DNA from: Algorimicrobium hallyeonense
GTDB lineage: Bacteria; Bacteroidota; Bacteroidia; Flavobacteriales; Flavobacteriaceae
Length of the DNA stretch: 64,000 bases
NCBI RefSeq assembly: GCF_042657385.1
Contig: NZ_JBHSLA010000004.1
Span: 247,402 to 311,401, forward strand
Direction of reading: 5' to 3'
Of this stretch, positions 34,513 through 43,952 are shown piece by piece. Positions within the stretch are counted from its first letter, which is position 1, and every line of letters starts with the position of its first letter. The position numbers and the translations under genes were made by a program. The notes under the pieces are model-generated. The model searched no databases and was not told the origin of the DNA. It saw only the letters and a program-made list of their open reading frames with translations.

Positions 34513-35372
34513 TTTATTTACTTTTAAGCATATTAGCGTCCACCATTATTTTTGTGCTATTTAAGTTGTTTGATAGGCACCAAGTAAACACGTTACAAGC
34601 TATTGTTTTCAATTATATTACAGCATTTTCTATTGGAGTAATTGCCTATGAAGATCCTATAAATGTCCACGCCATTATTTCTACCGAATGGTTTTATGGC
34701 GCCATATTTTTAGGCTTTTTATTCATCGCCATTTTTAATGTTATGGCTATTACATCCCAACGTGTCGGTTTATCGGTTGCCAGTGTTGCCACAAAAATGA
34801 GCGTGATTATTCCCGTAGTTTTTGGCATTTATGTATATAAAGAAAGCGCAGGTTTATTTAAAATTATTGGTATTGTTGCCGCTTTATTGGCTGTGTATTT
34901 ATCATCCATGAAATCGGGAACGCGTATTAAAAATAAAGCCTATTACATCTATCCTATTATTATATTTTTTGGCTCTGGAATTATAGATACCTCCATTAAA
35001 TATATTGAAACAACCTATTTACCCGATAATGGTATTCCTATCTTTTCGGCAACCATTTTTGGTTTTGCTGCTCTAATTGGTTTAGGCACGATACTCATTA
35101 AAAAACTTCAAGGTAAGTTTAAATTTAACCCTAAAAGTTTAATTGGCGGCTTGGCTTTAGGAATTGTTAACTACGCATCTATTTATTACATTCTAAAAGC
35201 TTTAGATCACGAAACTTTAGAAAGCTCCACCATTTTTACCGTTAACAATGTGGCTATTATTTTGCTTACCTCGCTTTTGGGTTTATTCTTATTTAAAGAA
35301 AAGCTTTCTACAAAAAATTGGATAGGTATTAGTTTAGCCGTAATTTCGATTTTGTTAGTAACCGCCTTGTAA
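34509..35372 (+). CDS. EamA/DMT-type transporter, TTG start
   Basis: A 287-residue membrane protein with about ten hydrophobic segments in two similar halves, as in the drug/metabolite transporter superfamily. The substrate is unknown. The start is a TTG at 34509 that overlaps the HAD stop (TTGA); it gives an N-terminal membrane segment MIYLLLSILAST that fits the fold, and no ATG is placed better. YigZ starts directly after its stop. Confidence 0.85.
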   Translation: MIYLLLSILASTIIFVLFKLFDRHQVNTLQAIVFNYITAFSIGVIAYEDPINVHAIISTEWFYGAIFLGFLFIAIFNVMAITSQRVGLSVASVATKMSVIIPVVFGIYVYKESAGLFKIIGIVAALLAVYLSSMKSGTRIKNKAYYIYPIIIFFGSGIIDTSIKYIETTYLPDNGIPIFSATIFGFAALIGLGTILIKKLQGKFKFNPKSLIGGLALGIVNYASIYYILKALDHETLESSTIFTVNNVAIILLTSLLGLFLFKEKLSTKNWIGISLAVISILLVTAL

Positions 35373-35990
35373 ATGACACTAAAAGACACGTATAAAACCA
35401 TTTCAAAACCTTCTGAAGAAGTCTTATTTAAAGATAAAAACAGCAAGTTTTTTGGTTATGCTTTTCCTATAAAACATGAAGATGATGTTAAGGAACACCT
35501 AGATACTTTAAAGAAAAAACATCATACAGCGGGACATTGGTGTTATGCGTACCAAACTGGTATGGATGAGACCCAAATTTATTTTAGAGCCAATGATGAT
35601 GGCGAACCTAATAATAGCGCAGGCATGCCTATTTATGGGCAAATTCAATCCTATAATGTTACAAATGTGCTCATTGTGGTTGTTCGTTATTTTGGAGGTG
35701 TAAAACTAGGCGTTGGAGGCTTAATACATGCTTACAAAACAACAGCTCAAATGGCTTTGGAAGCATCAAAAATTGTTAAGCGCACTATAAACAAGCAATT
35801 TCTTATCCGATTTGACTATAAGAATATGAACAAAGTAATGCGTGTTATAAAAGAGAACAATTTAAAAATTGTTGACCAAACATTAGAACTCGATTGTCAA
35901 ATTATTATTTCCGTTCGCCTTAAGGAGAGCAAAAAAATATCAGAAAAATTTGAAGCTATTTACGAAGTATCTATTACGGAACGTGATTAA
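35373..35990 (+). CDS. yigZ: YigZ/IMPACT family protein
   Basis: A 205-residue member of the YigZ/IMPACT family. The conserved N-terminal domain contains SKFFGYAFPI, the HWCYAYQ segment, DDGEPNNSAGMPIYG, and VVVRYFGGVKLGVGGL (about 100-118). A C-terminal ferredoxin-like domain follows. The biochemical role is not settled; links to translation control exist for eukaryotic IMPACT. Its ATG abuts the EamA stop, and its 3' end overlaps the converging thioesterase by 4 bases. Confidence 0.92.
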   Translation: MTLKDTYKTISKPSEEVLFKDKNSKFFGYAFPIKHEDDVKEHLDTLKKKHHTAGHWCYAYQTGMDETQIYFRANDDGEPNNSAGMPIYGQIQSYNVTNVLIVVVRYFGGVKLGVGGLIHAYKTTAQMALEASKIVKRTINKQFLIRFDYKNMNKVMRVIKENNLKIVDQTLELDCQIIISVRLKESKKISEKFEAIYEVSITERD

Positions 35991-36391
35991 AACAATTCTA
36001 TCTTCTTCAAAATATAATCTGGACACTTCATGGGGCGTTTACTATTCATATCAATAAACGCTAAAACGGTATTTGCAGTTACCAAAACATCACCTGCCGC
36101 ATTTGTAATTTCATAGTCAAATTCTATCTTCACTGAAGGGTTTTTTTTAAGCTGTGTTTTTACTTTAATAACCTCATCATAAAGGGCTGACTTCTTATAA
36201 TTTAAGCTCATAGAAATTACAGGGAGCATAACACCACTTTTTTCCATTTCATTATAAGAGAGACCCATTTTCCGGAGCCATTCCGTTCGACCCATTTCCA
36301 GATATAACGCATAATTCCCATGATGAACCACTCCCATTTGGTCGGTTTCACCATATCTCACTCTTATAGGTATTTCATCGTAAAAGAACAT
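35987..36391 (-). CDS. acyl-CoA thioesterase (4HBT hotdog family)
   Basis: A 134-residue hotdog-fold thioesterase. The characteristic N-terminal stretch RVRYGETDQMGVVHHGNY (8-25) holds the catalytic Asp (DQMG) of the 4-hydroxybenzoyl-CoA thioesterase class. It should cleave acyl-CoA; the chain length cannot be read from the sequence. It is the only minus-strand gene between yigZ and dnaA and is divergent from dnaA. Confidence 0.92.
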   Translation of the reverse strand: MFFYDEIPIRVRYGETDQMGVVHHGNYALYLEMGRTEWLRKMGLSYNEMEKSGVMLPVISMSLNYKKSALYDEVIKVKTQLKKNPSVKIEFDYEITNAAGDVLVTANTVLAFIDMNSKRPMKCPDYILKKIELF

Positions 36392-36572
36392 CTTATTTGA
36401 ATATTTTTTTGTAGTTTAGGCAATGCATTAAGTATGCGAAAAAATATCTTAATATTCAATAGAGTTTCATTTTTTTTTTAAGATTTTTGTTCACATATTT
36501 GCCAAGCTAAAGATCAATAAGGGAATTTCATTTTCCCGATAAACTACTAACGAATAAATTTGTAATTTTATA

Positions 36573-38000
36573 ATGAGTGTAACTGCGCAATCGGTATGGG
36601 GAAATTGTCTGGAATTTATTAAGGATAATATTCAACCGCAAGCATATAAAACATGGTTTGAGCCTATAGTCGCAGTAAAATTCACTGATAACGCACTAAG
36701 TATTCAAGTCCCAAGTAAATTCTTTTACGAATGGCTGGAAGAACATTACGTTAAAATTTTAAAAGTTGCTTTAACCAAGCAGCTTGGAGAAAATGCCAAA
36801 TTAGTTTACATTATAAAAATGGAAAACACCTATGGCAACAAGCAACCTTTTACAGAGCGAATTCCTAGTGCAAATCGTTCATCGGTTAAAGCGCAAGACG
36901 TAGATATTCCTTTAAACAATAAAAATCCAGAATTGCGAAACCCTTTTATAATTCCTGGCATTAGGAATGTAAAAATTGAATCGCAATTAAACCCCAATTA
37001 TAGTTTTGAAAACTTTTTAGAAGGTGACTCTAACCGATTAGCACGAAGTGCAGGTTTAGCTGTAGCGGCAAAACCAGGTGGAACATCCTTTAACCCATTA
37101 TTAATTTTTGGAGGTGTTGGTTTAGGAAAAACGCATTTAGCCCATGCTATTGGTGTGGATATTAAAGACAAATATCCTGAAAAAACGGTTTTATATATTT
37201 CAGCAGAAAAATTTACGCAACAATATATAGATGCGGTTAAGAAAAATAACCGAATTGATTTTATTCACTTTTATCAAATAATTGATATTTTAATTATTGA
37301 TGATGTTCAGTTTTTATCAGGCAAATCAGGAACGCAAGATGTTTTTTTCCACATATTTAATCACTTACATCAAAACGGAAAACAAGTTATTTTAACGAGT
37401 GATAAAGCACCTGTTGATATGCAAGATATTGAACAACGCTTATTATCACGTTTTAAATGGGGACTTTCTGCCGAATTACAAAGCCCAGACTTTGAAACCC
37501 GTGTGTCTATATTGAAAAACAAACTTTATAGAGATGGTGTGGAAATGCCAGAAGAAATTATTGAGTATGTTGCCAAACATATCAAAACTAATATTCGTGA
37601 ATTAGAAGGTGCTATTATTTCATTAATTGCACAGTCTTCTTTCAATAAAAAAGAAATTACTGCAGATTTAGCCAAACAAGTGGTTGAAAAGTTTGTAAAA
37701 AATACTAAACGTGAAGTTTCTATAGATTATATCCAAAAAATTGTATCTGATTACTTCCAAATGGATGTGGATACATTACAATCTAAAACTAGAAAGCGCC
37801 ATATTGTTCAAGCACGTCAGTTAGCCATGTTTTTTGCTAAAAAATACACGAAAGCTTCATTGGCAAGTATTGGTTCACAAATTGGAAAACGTGATCATGC
37901 AACGGTATTACATGCATGTAAAACGGTTGATAATTTATCATCTACCGATAAGCAATTTAAAAAATATGTAGACGATTTAACTAAAAAATTGTCTGTTTAA
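36573..38000 (+). CDS. dnaA: chromosomal replication initiator DnaA
   Basis: Origin-binding AAA+ ATPase. Of 475 residues, domain I covers about 1-85, the AAA+ core shows Walker A GGVGLGKTH and Walker B ILIIDDVQFLSGK, and domain IV ends with the DNA-binding signature GKRDHATVLHACKTV. dnaN and recF are not beside it; the next gene encodes a phosphatase. The 181-base upstream spacer contains a near-consensus -7 element (CATATTTG, 36494-36501) and a long T-run, but I see no cluster of DnaA boxes, so it is not evidently oriC. Confidence 0.97.
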   Translation: MSVTAQSVWGNCLEFIKDNIQPQAYKTWFEPIVAVKFTDNALSIQVPSKFFYEWLEEHYVKILKVALTKQLGENAKLVYIIKMENTYGNKQPFTERIPSANRSSVKAQDVDIPLNNKNPELRNPFIIPGIRNVKIESQLNPNYSFENFLEGDSNRLARSAGLAVAAKPGGTSFNPLLIFGGVGLGKTHLAHAIGVDIKDKYPEKTVLYISAEKFTQQYIDAVKKNNRIDFIHFYQIIDILIIDDVQFLSGKSGTQDVFFHIFNHLHQNGKQVILTSDKAPVDMQDIEQRLLSRFKWGLSAELQSPDFETRVSILKNKLYRDGVEMPEEIIEYVAKHIKTNIRELEGAIISLIAQSSFNKKEITADLAKQVVEKFVKNTKREVSIDYIQKIVSDYFQMDVDTLQSKTRKRHIVQARQLAMFFAKKYTKASLASIGSQIGKRDHATVLHACKTVDNLSSTDKQFKKYVDDLTKKLSV

Positions 38001-38020
38001 TCCTCTAAATTATATTTCCG

Positions 38021-38494
38021 ATGTCTCGGGATCCAAATATTACTAAAATACTCATGGTTTGTTTAGGCAATATTTGCCGCTCACCTCTAGCTGAAGGCAT
38101 TTTAAAATCGAAACTACCAGATACTGGTTTTTTAGTAGATTCGGCCGGAACAGGAAATTACCATGTTGGTGATACACCAGATCCGCGCTCCATTAAAATT
38201 GCTAAAAAATACGGATTAGATATTACAACACAACGCGGAAGACAGTTTAGTGTTGCCGATTTTGACAACTTCGATTATATTTATGTAATGGACAATTCCA
38301 ATTTTGAAAATGTTGTTAAACTAGCCAGAAATGCCAATGACATTGCCAAAGTACACTACATATTAAACGAAATATATCCCAATCAAAATCATAGTGTCCC
38401 AGATCCGTACACTGGCGGCATCCAAGGTTTTGATAACACCTTCAAAATGCTGGATGAAGCGTGCTTAATACTCTCTCAAAAACTTCTTAAATAA
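38021..38494 (+). CDS. low-molecular-weight protein-tyrosine-phosphatase
   Basis: A 157-residue cytoplasmic phosphatase. The P-loop CLGNICRS (14-21) begins with the nucleophile Cys14; the general-acid loop is DPYTGG. It lies 20 bases after dnaA and may be cotranscribed. In other bacteria the family acts on tyrosine kinases of polysaccharide export, but no such kinase is in the window. Confidence 0.94.
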   Translation: MSRDPNITKILMVCLGNICRSPLAEGILKSKLPDTGFLVDSAGTGNYHVGDTPDPRSIKIAKKYGLDITTQRGRQFSVADFDNFDYIYVMDNSNFENVVKLARNANDIAKVHYILNEIYPNQNHSVPDPYTGGIQGFDNTFKMLDEACLILSQKLLK

Positions 38495-38578
38495 TTGTAT
38501 ATCACTATTTAATATTTTAAAATAATGAGTCGGTTGGTTATTTTTTGTAATTTGTGCTAACACAGAAACCTAAAACAA

Positions 38579-39974
38579 ATGAAAAAGAGCCTAACCCTTG
38601 TTGTATTTTTATTAATTACGATTACAACCTACGCACAACAAGTAGGAATCGATTTATATGCAGCTGGATTTAACAATCCTGTTGGCATAAAGCACGCCAA
38701 TGATAATCGCTTATTCATTGTTGAAAAAGCAGGTGTTATTAAAATTATCAATGCACAACAAACCGTTAACTCCACACCGTTTTTGGATATAAACAGTTTA
38801 GTGAGTAATAGCGGTGGTGAACGTGGATTATTAGGATTAGCTTTTCACCCCGATTATGCAACCAACGGCTATTTTTACGTTAATTATATAAATAACGCTG
38901 GCGATACCGTTATTTCGCGATTTACCACTAACCCAGCAAATAGCGACATGGCCAATATTAATTCAGAAGTTATATTCATGACCATTAGCCAACCTTTTGG
39001 CAACCACAATGGCGGCGATTTAGCATTCGGTGAAGACGGTTTTTTATACATTGCTTCGGGTGATGGTGGTTCTGGTGGCGACCCTGGCAATCGCTCGCAA
39101 GATTTAACAACGCTGTTAGGAAAACTTTTACGCATTGATGTTAACAATGCAAGCAATGGGTTAAACTATGCTATTCCCGCAGACAACCCTTTTATTTCTG
39201 ATTCCAACGCTTTAGACGAAATTTGGGCTTACGGACTACGTAACCCTTGGCGTTTTTCGTTTGATAGAACCAATAACGAGTTGTGGATTGCCGATGTTGG
39301 CCAAAGTGAAATTGAAGAAATTAACAAAGTAAGCACCACAGAGAGCGGAATTAATTACGGATGGCGTTGTTATGAAGGAAATGCCCCCTATAATACAAGT
39401 GGTTGTGCCGATGCCTCCACCATGGTTTTTCCAGTTTCACAATACACCCATTCAAGTAGTGGCGAATTTAAATGCTCCATTACAGGTGGCTATAGCTATC
39501 AAGGCAGCCAATTTCCAGCGTTTGTAGACACCTACTTCTTTGCTGATTATTGTAGTGACGAAATTGGCACACTCATTTTTGAAAACAACACTTGGAACAT
39601 GGCATTTACAACACCTTTTAACAACAAAGGTTGGACCACGTTTGGCGAAGATATGGCTGGCGAATTATACATTGCAGCTGCCAGTACTGGTGAAATTTTT
39701 AAAATAATAGATACTAATTTAAGTGTTGCCGAAAACAATTTAAAAACCATTAAAGTTTATCCCAATCCAGCAACAGACACTGGCCTTTTCAGCTTCTAAT
39801 ACGCTTTCAGAAGTTGTAATTTATGATGTTCATGGCAAGCGCATAAAAACCATTTCAAATATTAATAAACAACACGTTAATATTTCTGTTTCATCTATTA
39901 GCAGTGGTTTATATTTTATTGAAATAAGCGACTCCAATCAAAACATATCCACAAAAAAACTGATTATAGACTAA
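38579..39974 (+). pseudogene. PQQ-type sugar (sorbosone/glucose) dehydrogenase with frameshifted T9SS sorting domain
   Basis: After a signal peptide (1-19, ending TTYAQ) a six-bladed propeller of the glucose/sorbosone dehydrogenase family follows (about 25-375: GLLGLAFHPDY, NHNGGDLAFG, YGLRNPWRFSFDR, WIADVGQSEIEE). The reading frame reaches VYPNPATDTG, the beginning of a type-A T9SS sorting domain, and then stops at 39797-39799. The rest of that domain (ASNTLSEVVIYDVHGKRIK through GLYFIEIS) is intact in another frame and ends at a TAA (39972-39974) that overlaps the next ATG. Alignment with the two other sorting domains in the window fits loss of two bases near 39781-39783. The catalytic domain is intact, so a 406-residue product may still be made and exported, but without T9SS sorting. 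Confidence 0.88.
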
Positions 39975-40690
39975 TGACCACCAAACTCGGAAAATTATTT
40001 CTAATACCTACAACCCTTGGCGATACCAACCCATTAGATGTGTTACCAATTACTGTTAAAAACACCATAGAAGCCCTTGATATTTTTATTGTTGAAAATG
40101 AAAAAACAGCCAGACGCTTTATAAAAAGTATAGCTCCAGAAAAAAGTCAGCCGTCTTTACAATTGTTTTTACTTAATAAGTTTACCGAATTCACAGAGCT
40201 TCCAGAGTTTTTAAATCCGTGTTTGAAAGGTAAAAACGTAGGATTACTATCCGAAGCAGGTTGTCCTGCTGTTGCAGATCCTGGTGCAGATGTGGTTAAA
40301 ATTGCGCATCAAAAAAACATTCAAGTTGTTCCTTTAGTTGGCCCTTCCTCTATAATTATGGCAGTTATGGGTTCTGGAATGAATGGCCAGAGTTTTGCTT
40401 TTAATGGCTATTTACCTATTGACAAACAAGAGCGCAAAGCTGAATTACAACGATTGGAACGTGTGTCATTTCAACAAAATCAATCGCAGTTGTTTATTGA
40501 AACACCTTATCGAAATAATGCCATGTTAGAAGATATTTGCAAGGTGCTCCATCCCGATACCGATGTTTGCATTGCCTGTGATATTACCTTACCAACTGAG
40601 TTCATTAAAACACAGTCTGTTCAAGCATGGAAAAAAAATAGTGCAGACCTACATAAAAGACCTGCACTATTTATAATTCACAAAAGTTGA
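39974..40690 (+). CDS. RsmI-like tetrapyrrole-methylase-fold SAM methyltransferase
   Basis: A 238-residue protein of the RsmI family, which 2'-O-methylates C1402 of 16S rRNA. It shows LFLIPTTLGD (start), GLLSEAGCPAVADPG (aligned with the RsmI AG-P--DPG motif) and PLVGPSSIIMAVMGSG. It differs from canonical RsmI in several positions, and flavobacteria usually carry a separate shorter RsmI, so this is probably a second paralogue whose target is uncertain. The ATG overlaps the stop of the frameshifted dehydrogenase frame. The terminator of the converging gene is inside its 3' coding end. Confidence 0.85.
   Translation: MTTKLGKLFLIPTTLGDTNPLDVLPITVKNTIEALDIFIVENEKTARRFIKSIAPEKSQPSLQLFLLNKFTEFTELPEFLNPCLKGKNVGLLSEAGCPAVADPGADVVKIAHQKNIQVVPLVGPSSIIMAVMGSGMNGQSFAFNGYLPIDKQERKAELQRLERVSFQQNQSQLFIETPYRNNAMLEDICKVLHPDTDVCIACDITLPTEFIKTQSVQAWKKNSADLHKRPALFIIHKS
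40636..40672 (-). terminator. Terminator of the lysozyme-like gene, embedded in the RsmI-like coding sequence
   Basis: An 11-base perfect stem (AAATAGTGCAG, 40636-40646, with 40662-40672) is followed on the minus strand by an uninterrupted T-run (A-run 40631-40638). The orientation fits the minus-strand gene that ends at 40697. Confidence 0.75.
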
Positions 40691-40712
40691 CATTTTTTAA
40701 GCTGTCAACTTT
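40683..40712. terminator. Hairpin spanning both convergent stop codons
   Basis: A ten-base perfect stem, AAAGTTGACA (40683-40692) with TGTCAACTTT (40703-40712), has a ten-base loop. Both the RsmI-like stop (40688-40690) and the stop of the opposing gene (40697-40699) lie inside it. It may protect 3' ends or assist termination. Confidence 0.5.
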
Positions 40713-41362
40713 ACTTTTGCTTTTCTATTTGGTTTTACTTTAGAAGTATCATATCCAGAAAACTTTTTTATATAATATTGGATAGACGTTCCGTATGCAT
40801 CGGTAAAACCTTGTTCACCATAGCTTCTTAAGTACTTTTTCACATTTCCGGGACCAGCTAAATGCGCAGCCGCTAAAATTCCTGATTCAGTAATTAGAAC
40901 ACCATTAATGGTTTGCCCATTAAAACGTTTAATATCCTTTCTTAAAATCCACTTGTTACGTTCTGCATTGGCCACAAATGCCTTTTCTTGCATTTCCGGG
41001 TTTTTCAAGAAGTGAACTGGATTATGGATTCCAATCATTTTTAATGTTTCCTTGCCAAATTGGTACTTACCTAAATAACCAAAGGTATTTACTATAAAAT
41101 AATCACCTCTAGATTCTTTAAAGCCTAAAGCCTCTTTAAACCCAACGAATGATTTTCCTAAAGTTGGTGAAAACGGTTTGTACGTTTTTTCTAACGGTAA
41201 GATGTGGTCAAATGACATTTCAGAAGTTTCAACAGTATTAAATGCTAAATCATTAACTGAATAATCATTTTCTGTTATGGTCTTGTTCGATGTAAACGAA
41301 CCTACAATTAAGACACATATTATAAGTACTAGTACTAGATAATTTAAGATACTTTTTCTCAT
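40697..41362 (-). CDS. Lysozyme-like (transglycosylase-fold) exported protein
   Basis: A 221-residue protein with an N-terminal membrane or signal segment (about 7-23) and a lysozyme-like domain (about 70-200). FKESRGDY places a candidate catalytic Glu at residue 83; GYLGKYQFGKETL and AAAHLAGPGNVKKYL correspond to the later motifs of lytic transglycosylases. Peptidoglycan cleavage is the likely activity. No LysM domain is visible, although homologues are sometimes named that way. It follows DUF2279 and mltG on the same strand, with a 109-base gap. Confidence 0.8.
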   Translation of the reverse strand: MRKSILNYLVLVLIICVLIVGSFTSNKTITENDYSVNDLAFNTVETSEMSFDHILPLEKTYKPFSPTLGKSFVGFKEALGFKESRGDYFIVNTFGYLGKYQFGKETLKMIGIHNPVHFLKNPEMQEKAFVANAERNKWILRKDIKRFNGQTINGVLITESGILAAAHLAGPGNVKKYLRSYGEQGFTDAYGTSIQYYIKKFSGYDTSKVKPNRKAKVKLTA

Positions 41363-41471
41363 AATTTTTGAATTTTTTTAACTCATTTCCTTGAGGGAAT
41401 GGGTTGTAAAATTTCAGCGTGCAAATATACAACTTTTTTTTAATATCTGACAATTAATCGATTAAGTGTTT

Positions 41472-42380
41472 CTAAAAGTAGATTCCGTGAAAGCGAATAC
41501 CATTTTCTTCGTTGAACTCCATAGCTGGAAATGGTATTTTTATTGTGTTGAAAATATCAAAAACGGTCTTTAATATGTGAGAATTTGTTTTAATTCTAGT
41601 CAAGTCAACATCCAAACTTACATAAAATTGTCGAACCCTATTTTGGTTTTGGAACATGTCATTTACAGTTTCATTACTTCCGGTTAACATGCCTTCTGCA
41701 CCATAACCAAATGCTACATTTATCCAAGTTGGAATTTTACTATGCTTGAAGAAGGAATGAATATTGAAACTTAACCAATAGGTCTGACCATTATAATCTT
41801 TTAAAAACTCTTCAGCCAAACCATTACCTAGTTTGTCCGGTCGTTGAGATGCGTATTGCGTTCTATGGAAGGAGTATTTCATGGTTATGCGTTGTTCATC
41901 CCACAATAATTCTTGACCTATAAACAATCCGGTTCCTGCTGCATTAGCTGCCATATCGCCCCAAGAAAATCCCCATTCGTCTGAAAAACCATCTAAAACT
42001 TCAACCGCTGTTAGAAATGTAAAACCTAAAGTACCACCATAAACAAGTTGATCTTTTTTACTAACACCACTCCAATTTAAAATATGAGCTCCTACTCTAC
42101 CTAATTGATAAGCCGAATACACATGTCCCAATTTATCCATTTGTAACCATTCGCTATTATCATCTAGCGTATGAAAATTAGAACGCGGATAGTCCGCATA
42201 CCATAACTGATTTAAAGCTAACAGAGAAACAGTTCCAAGCGCAGCTTCTGATATAATAACCGCATTTCGTCTTGGTTTATTTAAAGTATCGCTTGGTTTT
42301 AAAAAAGAATTGAGAGCTGATTGGGAAACACATGTCAAAGACATAAGTCCAAAAGCGATATGTAAAACTATGTGTTTCAA
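41472..42380 (-). CDS. DUF2279 family exported protein
   Basis: A 302-residue protein with a signal peptide (about 1-20, ending CVSQS). The region LQMDKLGHVYSAYQLGR and the FSDEWGFSWGDMAANAAG stretch are characteristic of DUF2279 (YfiM-like) proteins. Later segments alternate aromatic and polar residues, so association with the outer membrane is possible. It starts 3 bases after mltG, which ties it to peptidoglycan or envelope metabolism by position only. Confidence 0.85.
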   Translation of the reverse strand: MKHIVLHIAFGLMSLTCVSQSALNSFLKPSDTLNKPRRNAVIISEAALGTVSLLALNQLWYADYPRSNFHTLDDNSEWLQMDKLGHVYSAYQLGRVGAHILNWSGVSKKDQLVYGGTLGFTFLTAVEVLDGFSDEWGFSWGDMAANAAGTGLFIGQELLWDEQRITMKYSFHRTQYASQRPDKLGNGLAEEFLKDYNGQTYWLSFNIHSFFKHSKIPTWINVAFGYGAEGMLTGSNETVNDMFQNQNRVRQFYVSLDVDLTRIKTNSHILKTVFDIFNTIKIPFPAMEFNEENGIRFHGIYF

Positions 42381-42383
42381 GCT

Positions 42384-43427
42384 TTATTGATAAATACCCT
42401 GTTTAGACAGATAACTATGATATTCACGTGCGTTTGCATTATGCTGACTTAAGGTTTTAGCAAATTTATGATAACCTAAGCGCTTGGCATCAGCAGCAAA
42501 ATATAAATAACTATGTTTTTCGTAATTCAAAACGGCATCAATGGCAGAAATATCTGGCATGGTAACTAATCCAGGAGGTAATCCTGCATACATATATGTA
42601 TTGTAAGGCGAATTGATTTCTTTATGTTTATTTAACACGCGCTTTATAATGGTGTTTTGATATTCTGGCAATTGGTATGCTGCATATTTTAAAGTTGGAT
42701 CTGCCTGTAGTGGCATTTTAATTCGTAACCTATTAATATAAACACCTGCAACACGTGGTTGTTCTTCCGCTTGTTTGGATTCTTCATATACTATGGAGGC
42801 CAACGTCATTACATCATTTTGCGTTAAATTTAATGCTTTGGCTTTTGCTAATCTATTTTCGGTCCAAAACCGTTTGTATTCCGTTAGCATCCTATCCCGA
42901 AATTGTTCTGCGGATGTATTCCAAAAAAACTCATAACTATTAGGTAAATACATTCCTAACGCCGTTGCATTGGAAAAATTATTAGCTTTTAAAAACTCTG
43001 GGTCGCGCATGGCAGTAACTAAAGACACGCTATCTGCTTCTATTTGCATACTGACGCGGCCGGCTAAATCTTCCAAGGATTGCTGATTATTAAACGCCAA
43101 ATTAAAGGGTAAGTTTTTACTGCGAATGGAATTTATAATATCATTATTGTTCATGCCTTTTTTAATTGCATAACGTCCAGCCTTAATATTCGTGGTGTAT
43201 TTTTTCTGCTTGGCAAGTGCGTCAAAAGAACTTATATCCTTTAAAAGCGGCTGTAATTGTTCCCGTACTTCTGAATATGATGCATTGGTGGGAACATAAA
43301 TATAAGCTTCATCATTATTAAAAGCCGTATTGGGTGAAAACATAGTGCTATACACAAAATACGCAAAGTAAGCCGCTACTAATAATCCGATAAGAGCAAC
43401 AGCCCAAAGTATTTTTTTGATATACAT
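42384..43427 (-). CDS. mltG: endolytic peptidoglycan transglycosylase
   Basis: Inner-membrane enzyme that cuts nascent glycan strands. The 347-residue protein has one N-terminal membrane segment (about 5-28), a LysM-like subdomain, and the YceG core: YLPNSYEFFW, ASIVYEESKQ (catalytic Glu), RVAGVYINRL and MPLQADPTLKYA. The start codon directly abuts the GNAT stop, and DUF2279 follows after 3 bases; dapF is at the head of the same run, giving a peptidoglycan-centred operon. Confidence 0.95.
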   Translation of the reverse strand: MYIKKILWAVALIGLLVAAYFAYFVYSTMFSPNTAFNNDEAYIYVPTNASYSEVREQLQPLLKDISSFDALAKQKKYTTNIKAGRYAIKKGMNNNDIINSIRSKNLPFNLAFNNQQSLEDLAGRVSMQIEADSVSLVTAMRDPEFLKANNFSNATALGMYLPNSYEFFWNTSAEQFRDRMLTEYKRFWTENRLAKAKALNLTQNDVMTLASIVYEESKQAEEQPRVAGVYINRLRIKMPLQADPTLKYAAYQLPEYQNTIIKRVLNKHKEINSPYNTYMYAGLPPGLVTMPDISAIDAVLNYEKHSYLYFAADAKRLGYHKFAKTLSQHNANAREYHSYLSKQGIYQ

Positions 43428-43952
43428 TTAATTAAAAATTCGTTGTAAGAAATATTCGTTTTTATAGGAACCGTTTACATAATTCCAATCTTTTTTTAAT
43501 CCTATTTTTATAAATCCGTTGCTTTCAAACAGATTTAAACTCATAATATTGTCTTCTGAAATATTACAAAACAGCTGATGTAAATCTAAATGCGTTTTTG
43601 CATACGACATTAATAGTTTTAAAGCTTCATTTCCAAAACCTTGTTGCCGATCCGATTTACTATAAATAAGAATACCAATACCAGCACGTTTATTTTTGAA
43701 ATCGCAATCAAATAAATCTATCAACCCAATGGATTCATGATTTTCATTCGCGATTACTAATCGTAACTGTTTTACTTCATAAATATCTTTATGAGCGTTT
43801 TCAAGATATTGTTTTATTAAATATCGTGAATAAGGTGTTTGTGTACTGCTTAACTCCCAAATGGATTCGTCATTCTCAATGGTATAAATGAAATCCAAAT
43901 CTTCTGGTTCCAATGCGCGCAAATACATATGTTTCCCTTGTAATGTTAACAT
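43428..43952 (-). CDS. RimJ/RimL-type GNAT acetyltransferase
   Basis: A 174-residue acetyltransferase. The N-terminal LRALEPEDLDFIYTIEN and the acetyl-CoA segment SDRQQGFGNEALKLLMSY are typical of the RimJ/RimL subgroup. The ATG overlaps the end of dapF by 7 bases. The target is unknown; position between dapF and mltG may be only operonic convenience. Confidence 0.9.
   Translation of the reverse strand: MLTLQGKHMYLRALEPEDLDFIYTIENDESIWELSSTQTPYSRYLIKQYLENAHKDIYEVKQLRLVIANENHESIGLIDLFDCDFKNKRAGIGILIYSKSDRQQGFGNEALKLLMSYAKTHLDLHQLFCNISEDNIMSLNLFESNGFIKIGLKKDWNYVNGSYKNEYFLQRIFN

Noticed and set aside
36392..36572. Possible oriC upstream of dnaA
   Set aside because: I see no repeated DnaA boxes, only a T-run and a near-consensus promoter. 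dnaN and recF are not adjacent either.
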